Positions 59,875 through 64,000 of a stretch of DNA of 64,000 nt are shown here, one piece after another (the first letter of the stretch is position 1; every line of letters starts with the position of its first letter). Both the position numbers and the translations under genes were made by a program. The notes below the pieces were generated by a model. The model made no database searches, was not told where the DNA came from, and worked only from the letters and a program-made list of their open reading frames with translations. Source of the stretch: an uncultured Coriobacteriaceae bacterium (GTDB lineage Bacteria > Actinomycetota > Coriobacteriia > Coriobacteriales > Eggerthellaceae); contig URQU01000006.1 in the NCBI GenBank assembly GCA_900550055.1, forward strand, positions 1-64,000, given 5' to 3'.

Positions 59875-62211
59875 CTACACGCGGTACACGGCGATGCCCG
59901 TGAAGTTGAATATGCGCTTGCCGTTGTCGTGTAACGCCACATATGCGCGGTCGGTCGTCCCGTCGTTGTTCACGATGGGCGCATAGTATTTGTGGCGATA
60001 GAGATGCGATGGATGCTTCATCTGACGTTCGTCGATAAGCGGCAGCTGATAGGCAACAAAGGGCGCCCCCGTGTTGCGCGGCGCGGCAAGGTTGCCCTCG
60101 CCTTCGCCGAACAGGATATCCGTGAGCGTATTCTTCTTGTCGTAATCAAGGTACATGTTGACCAGCTGATCTTGCGTGAGCACGCAATGACCTGCGGAAT
60201 CTCTCATGAGCTGCTTTTGCGTCAGGCTGCCGTCCTTGGTCGTGCGCACGTTCGCGGCGTTGGCGGCGATTTGCACCTGATGCCCCGGCACCTGGTAGTA
60301 GCGGATGTTATCGGCCCGTTTCACCAGCTTTTGCGCGGTGGCCATCGCCGCAACCTCGTTGGCGACGCCCGTCGCGGTGCCGTCGGCATCGTCATCTTCG
60401 GCAAGCAAGTTCAGCGCCGTCTCGGGTAGCGTGGCGGTTCCGAACAGGCCCTTCCAAAAGCTCAACCACTCGGCAAGCTCGGTCTTCTTCTCGGGGTCGT
60501 CTTTGATGGCCAGGTAGTGCTCGTTGAGGCAAAACGTCGAATAGTTGACGAGCGCCATGAAGTTCGACAGCACTGAGCTTTGGAAGTTGGCGCGCATCTC
60601 GTATCCGTGGTGCTCCCACTTGTAGCTCAGCACCATGAGCTCGTCGAACGCGCCGAACAGGTTCTTGTTCGTGCCGGTGTAGCACTGCATAATCTCGTTG
60701 CCCAGGACGCCGGCCATGTCGTAAACGTATCTGCCGCACACCTGGTAGCGGGGGTTCGAGTATAGGTTCTCGGCGAACTCCTTGCGGCGGGCTTCCTTCT
60801 CGCTTCCATCGGGCAGCGCGTCGATGGATTCCACCATGCTGTTGAGCTTCGAGAGGTCCCATCGCATCTCGGCGGAGAACTTACTGAGGTAATTGTTCAC
60901 CTGCAGGTAGCAGGCCTGCTTGTCGAATTGGGCTATGACCTGCGCGATCTTGCGCTCGATGTCGTCGAGCTGCCCTTGGATCTCGGTAAGCTTCGCAATG
61001 ATCTGCGCCGATTCGTCGTTGCCGCCGAACACCAGCTCGAGCAGAGATGAGCTTCCGTACTCGAAGGCGCGCCCCGCCGTCTGCTCGCCGATGAATTTCA
61101 AGCCGGCGATCAACAGGTCGATGGCCTCGATCGCGACGTCGGCTTCGGGGGCAGGGTCTTCCGCGCCCAGCGCGACCACGTCTTGTTGGAAGTCCTCGGC
61201 GGGCTGATCATTGGATGACACGTCGGGCTCGCCGTCGTTTTCCAGGGGTTCCCCGGGCGTGAAGGACAGCAGGTTCTCGTCGTTATCATCGACGGACGTA
61301 TCCTCCGTGTCGATGGTGGTGCCGCCTGCAGTCTCGTCTGCGTAGGCGGTTTGCGGGGCGAAGGGGTTGGTGGAGGCGGCGGTTGCGGAGGCGGTGCCGC
61401 TGCCGGCGGGCGCTTTCGCCTGCTGGATGGTTGCGGCGCCGGTCAGGGCGGCGATGGCGTCTTCCCAGGCGGCATCGTCGTTCGCGGCCTCGAGCAGCGT
61501 ACCGTGGCGCTGCTCGGCGGCCCCTTCGTCGCCGGTGATGGTCACGTGCGCGCCGCCGGCTCCTTCGCCGGACACCTGGGCCTCGAAGGGCGCGTCGACG
61601 TCGCCCACGGAGCTGTTCGCGTTGATGACCAGGTCGGCGCACGAATCGCCCAGCGTGGCCCGTCCGATGCGCGCGCCGTTGTGTGCGACGGCGTCGCTTT
61701 TGCCGACGACGATGAGATGGTCGATCGACCCTTCGATATCGGCGGTCTTGATCGAGCCGAGGCTCAATACGCTGATGGTCGCGTCAGGTTGGATGGAAAC
61801 GACGCCGTCGGAGTTCACGCCGTCGACGTTGAGCATGCGCAGCGTTCCCGTCACGATGACAGGGGACCCAAGCGGCGCCAACGTCAGGCAGCAGGGATCG
61901 GGGTTTTCGCCATCGCGATAGCAGAGCGCTATGGTGCCGTCGGCAAGGTTCGGGACCAGGGAAAGCGCCGCGCCCGAGAACGCGGTTCCCGCGGCGTCGC
62001 CGTTGATGAAGAAGCGCTGGCCATCTACGTGCAGCGTTACCTGGTCGGACTCGCCTGAGGAAGCGCCGCCTCCGTTGTTGTCCGCGCTGCATCCGAGCGA
62101 GGTGACGCCGGTGAAACCGAGCGCGCACGAGCCGATGAGCACGGCGGACGTTTTGATCATGGTGCGACGGGTGATGCCGTTCCCGGCGGGTCGAGCGTCG
62201 AAGCTTGCCAT
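59875..62211 (-). CDS. Large Tat-signal lipoprotein, unknown function
   Basis: 778 residues from ATG 62211 (GGAGGAGCCCCT upstream; the open frame extends farther but without a site). GITRRTMIKTSAVL is a twin-arginine signal and the run ends in a lipobox-like SLGC, so the product should be folded, exported and lipid-anchored. Residues ~45-270 are beta-rich. A Ser/Thr/Asp/Glu-rich linker (~270-370) follows, then a helical domain: FGGNDESAQIIAKLTEIQGQ and neighbours look like a coiled coil. The rest is helical with Cys residues. Shapes of this kind occur in pore-forming toxins and adhesins, but no family could be named. Convergent with tlyA; divergent from gltB. Confidence 0.8.
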   Translation of the reverse strand: MASFDARPAGNGITRRTMIKTSAVLIGSCALGFTGVTSLGCSADNNGGGASSGESDQVTLHVDGQRFFINGDAAGTAFSGAALSLVPNLADGTIALCYRDGENPDPCCLTLAPLGSPVIVTGTLRMLNVDGVNSDGVVSIQPDATISVLSLGSIKTADIEGSIDHLIVVGKSDAVAHNGARIGRATLGDSCADLVINANSSVGDVDAPFEAQVSGEGAGGAHVTITGDEGAAEQRHGTLLEAANDDAAWEDAIAALTGAATIQQAKAPAGSGTASATAASTNPFAPQTAYADETAGGTTIDTEDTSVDDNDENLLSFTPGEPLENDGEPDVSSNDQPAEDFQQDVVALGAEDPAPEADVAIEAIDLLIAGLKFIGEQTAGRAFEYGSSSLLELVFGGNDESAQIIAKLTEIQGQLDDIERKIAQVIAQFDKQACYLQVNNYLSKFSAEMRWDLSKLNSMVESIDALPDGSEKEARRKEFAENLYSNPRYQVCGRYVYDMAGVLGNEIMQCYTGTNKNLFGAFDELMVLSYKWEHHGYEMRANFQSSVLSNFMALVNYSTFCLNEHYLAIKDDPEKKTELAEWLSFWKGLFGTATLPETALNLLAEDDDADGTATGVANEVAAMATAQKLVKRADNIRYYQVPGHQVQIAANAANVRTTKDGSLTQKQLMRDSAGHCVLTQDQLVNMYLDYDKKNTLTDILFGEGEGNLAAPRNTGAPFVAYQLPLIDERQMKHPSHLYRHKYYAPIVNNDGTTDRAYVALHDNGKRIFNFTGIAVYRV

Positions 62212-62561
62212 AGGGGCTCCTCCCCGAAGGTGAAAACGTTGCGCACATGATATGACATGCGCGATCGTTTTCGGAAGGGGTAGGCCCGCCTTTTTCGGCG
62301 GCGGATGGCGGTGGCTGGGTGGGCGCGAAGATGGGCGGCGCTGCTTTTGCCCGTTCGTTCGCGTTCCCCGGTGTTGGGCGTTGGCGGGCAGCGGTGGGCA
62401 GCGGCGGTTCGGACGCCCCCTCATGTTTCCACATTCGAACGATGCTGTTTCCAGCTGGTTAAGCACAGCGGCGGAAACGCTTGCGTAACACGCGGCCTGC
62501 ACACTGGATGCGGGCCGCTTACGTTCTCCGGCGGCCTTATCATCCAGACGAAGGACCGCAT
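62212..62561. other. Divergent promoter region
   Basis: 350 bases between the lipoprotein gene and gltB. No gene. TTCATATCATGT-like AT-rich bits (minus strand, CATATCAT near 62250) could be the -10 of the lipoprotein gene; nothing convincing for gltB. Confidence 0.35.
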
Positions 62562-64000
62562 ATGAACGCTGAACTTACCGAACGAACCGAGGCAGTCCGC
62601 GAAACCGGGGCGGCCGCTGGCTTCACCGGCGCGCAATGCGCGAACGAAACGGCTGGTCGCGTGCATGCCGCACCCGCGGCAGCCGCAGCGCGCACGCCCG
62701 GCCTGTACCGATCCAGTTACGAACATGACGCGTGCGGCATCGGCGCGCTTGCCCACCTGAAGGGCCAGCGCAGCCACGCCATGCTCGACGACGCGCTTTC
62801 CGTGCTCGTGAACCTCGAACATCGCGGCGGCACCGGCCTGGAGCGCAACACCGGCGACGGCGCCGGCGTGCTGTTCCAGATCCCGCACCGCTTCTTCCGC
62901 AAGGAAGCCCAGAAGGAAGGCCAGCTGCTGCCCGACGAGGGCGATTACGGCGTGGCCATGCTCTTCTTCCCGCACGACGACCCCACGGGCGTGCGCGATG
63001 CGAAGCGCACGTTCGAGGAGGGCTGCGCGAAGTGCGGCATCCCGCTGATGTTCTGGCGTGAGGTGCCCGTCGACCCGCACGACCTCGGCTCCACCGCGCA
63101 AGCTTGCATGCCCACCATCTTGCAGGCGTTCTTGCGCCGCCCGGCCGACGTTGACGCAGGTCAGGCGTTCGAGCGCAAGCTGTACGTATGCCGCCGCACT
63201 ATCGAGCGCGCCGCCGACGCCAACCCGGCGCTTGCGGGCAAGATCTTCTACGTGTGCTCCATGTCCTCCCGTACCATCGTATACAAGGGCATGTTGGTGG
63301 CCACGCAGATGCGCCGCTTCTTCACCGACCTCAACGACGCGGCGGTGGAGACCAGCCTGGCGCTTGTGCATTCGCGCTATTCCACGAACACCACGCCCAG
63401 CTGGGAGCGCGCGCATCCGAATCGCTACATCATCCACAACGGCGAGATCAACACGCTGCGCGGCAACATCAGCTGGACACGCGCTCGCGAGCCGAAGCTG
63501 TACAGCCCGGCGCTGGGCGATGACCTGCGACGGGTGCTGCCCATCATCAACCGCGAGGGCTCGGACTCGGCAATCCTCGACAACGTGCTGGAGTTCCTGA
63601 CCATGAACGGCCGTCCGCTCGACCGCGCCGTCACCATGATGATCCCCGAGCCGTGGGACCACAACGACCGCATCTCCGACAAGCGCCGCGCCTACGACGC
63701 GTACCAGTCCATGCTCATGGAGCCGTGGGACGGCCCGGCGGCCATCGCGTTCACCGACGGCCGCATGCTCGGCGCGGCGCTCGACCGAAACGGCCTGCGC
63801 CCGGCGCGCTACTACGTCACCCGCGACGACTGGCTGATCCTGTCGTCGGAGGTGGGCACCATCGACGTCGACCCGGCAAACGTGCTGCAGGCCGGTTGCC
63901 TGGGCCCCGGCGAGATGCTCGAGGTGGACCCGGGCCAGGGCCGCGTCATCTGGAACGACGAGATCCGCAACCGTTACGCCAACGAGAAGCCGTACCGCGA
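62562..64000 (+). CDS. gltB: Glutamate synthase large subunit (3'-truncated by window edge)
   Basis: First 479 codons. The glutaminase (class II, Ntn-type) domain has its nucleophile at Cys58 (DACGIGALAHLKG) after removal of a 57-residue N-terminal propeptide, which is longer than usual. Further hallmarks are HRGGTGLERNTGDGAG, FIVCSMSSRT-type SSRTIVYKG, VHSRYSTNTTPSW and FLTMNGRPLDRAV. It transfers the amide of glutamine to 2-oxoglutarate, completing the GS-GOGAT route with glnN. The central and FMN/Fe-S domains lie past the window. GAAGGA precedes the ATG. The small subunit gltD is not in view. Confidence 0.96.
   Translation, partial: MNAELTERTEAVRETGAAAGFTGAQCANETAGRVHAAPAAAAARTPGLYRSSYEHDACGIGALAHLKGQRSHAMLDDALSVLVNLEHRGGTGLERNTGDGAGVLFQIPHRFFRKEAQKEGQLLPDEGDYGVAMLFFPHDDPTGVRDAKRTFEEGCAKCGIPLMFWREVPVDPHDLGSTAQACMPTILQAFLRRPADVDAGQAFERKLYVCRRTIERAADANPALAGKIFYVCSMSSRTIVYKGMLVATQMRRFFTDLNDAAVETSLALVHSRYSTNTTPSWERAHPNRYIIHNGEINTLRGNISWTRAREPKLYSPALGDDLRRVLPIINREGSDSAILDNVLEFLTMNGRPLDRAVTMMIPEPWDHNDRISDKRRAYDAYQSMLMEPWDGPAAIAFTDGRMLGAALDRNGLRPARYYVTRDDWLILSSEVGTIDVDPANVLQAGCLGPGEMLEVDPGQGRVIWNDEIRNRYANEKPYR

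Overview
The window is GC-rich chromosomal DNA. Its gene set suggests an anaerobic actinobacterium of class Coriobacteriia, most likely family Eggerthellaceae. The pointers are a type III glutamine synthetase, a Tat-exported flavoprotein, Tat and hydrogenase-maturation genes, HrcA/CIRCE-type groESL control, a polyferredoxin, and surface proteins with LxxTG-like sorting signals. This placement is inferred from gene content; no rRNA gene is present and no database search was run. No tRNA, rRNA or CRISPR array was recognised.

Layout. 1-2.5 kb: the 3' part of purL, then stacked terminators. 2.8-5.5 kb: a small accessory island with a serine recombinase, a small winged-helix protein, decayed ORFs, and a surface protein cut by an in-frame amber codon just before its anchor. 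5.6-10.9 kb: a MoaE-like gene, a small membrane protein, lysA, hom and pyrE. 11.1-15.7 kb: promoter, cobalamin riboswitch, intrinsic terminator, and a 1344-residue surface protein ending in an alpha/alpha-toroid of the intrinsic-factor/transcobalamin kind; this is the most interesting unit here. 16-24 kb: HAD phosphatase, metA, rplM-rpsI behind a structured leader, glnN, dtd and a polyferredoxin. 24-36 kb: a two-component system, an amidohydrolase lacking a usual metal ligand, tatA-tatC, hypA, hypB, nadE, a Tat-lipoprotein flavoprotein and a NarL-type two-component pair. 36-48 kb: groES-groEL, a metal-exporter-like permease, an HD protein, a phosphofructokinase, a RecJ-RecQ fusion overlapping rel, and an MBL hydrolase. 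48-57.7 kb: a Pit-accessory protein, TRIC-like channel, Zn-dependent phospholipase C family protein, two transporters, lysC and asd. 57.7-59.1 kb: an IS3 graveyard with several repeat families, including two inverted copies of a 54-bp palindrome. 59.1-64 kb: tlyA, a 778-residue Tat lipoprotein of unknown function, and the 5' part of gltB.

How the genes fit together. lysC, asd, hom, lysA and metA cover several steps of the aspartate family pathway, although they are scattered. glnN and gltB cover ammonium assimilation. tatA-tatC supplies the export route used by the two Tat-signal lipoproteins. The RecJ-RecQ fusion and Rel are translationally coupled. The B12 riboswitch, which by design should shut off its surface protein when cobalamin is plentiful, points to a cell-surface cobalamin or corrinoid capture protein.
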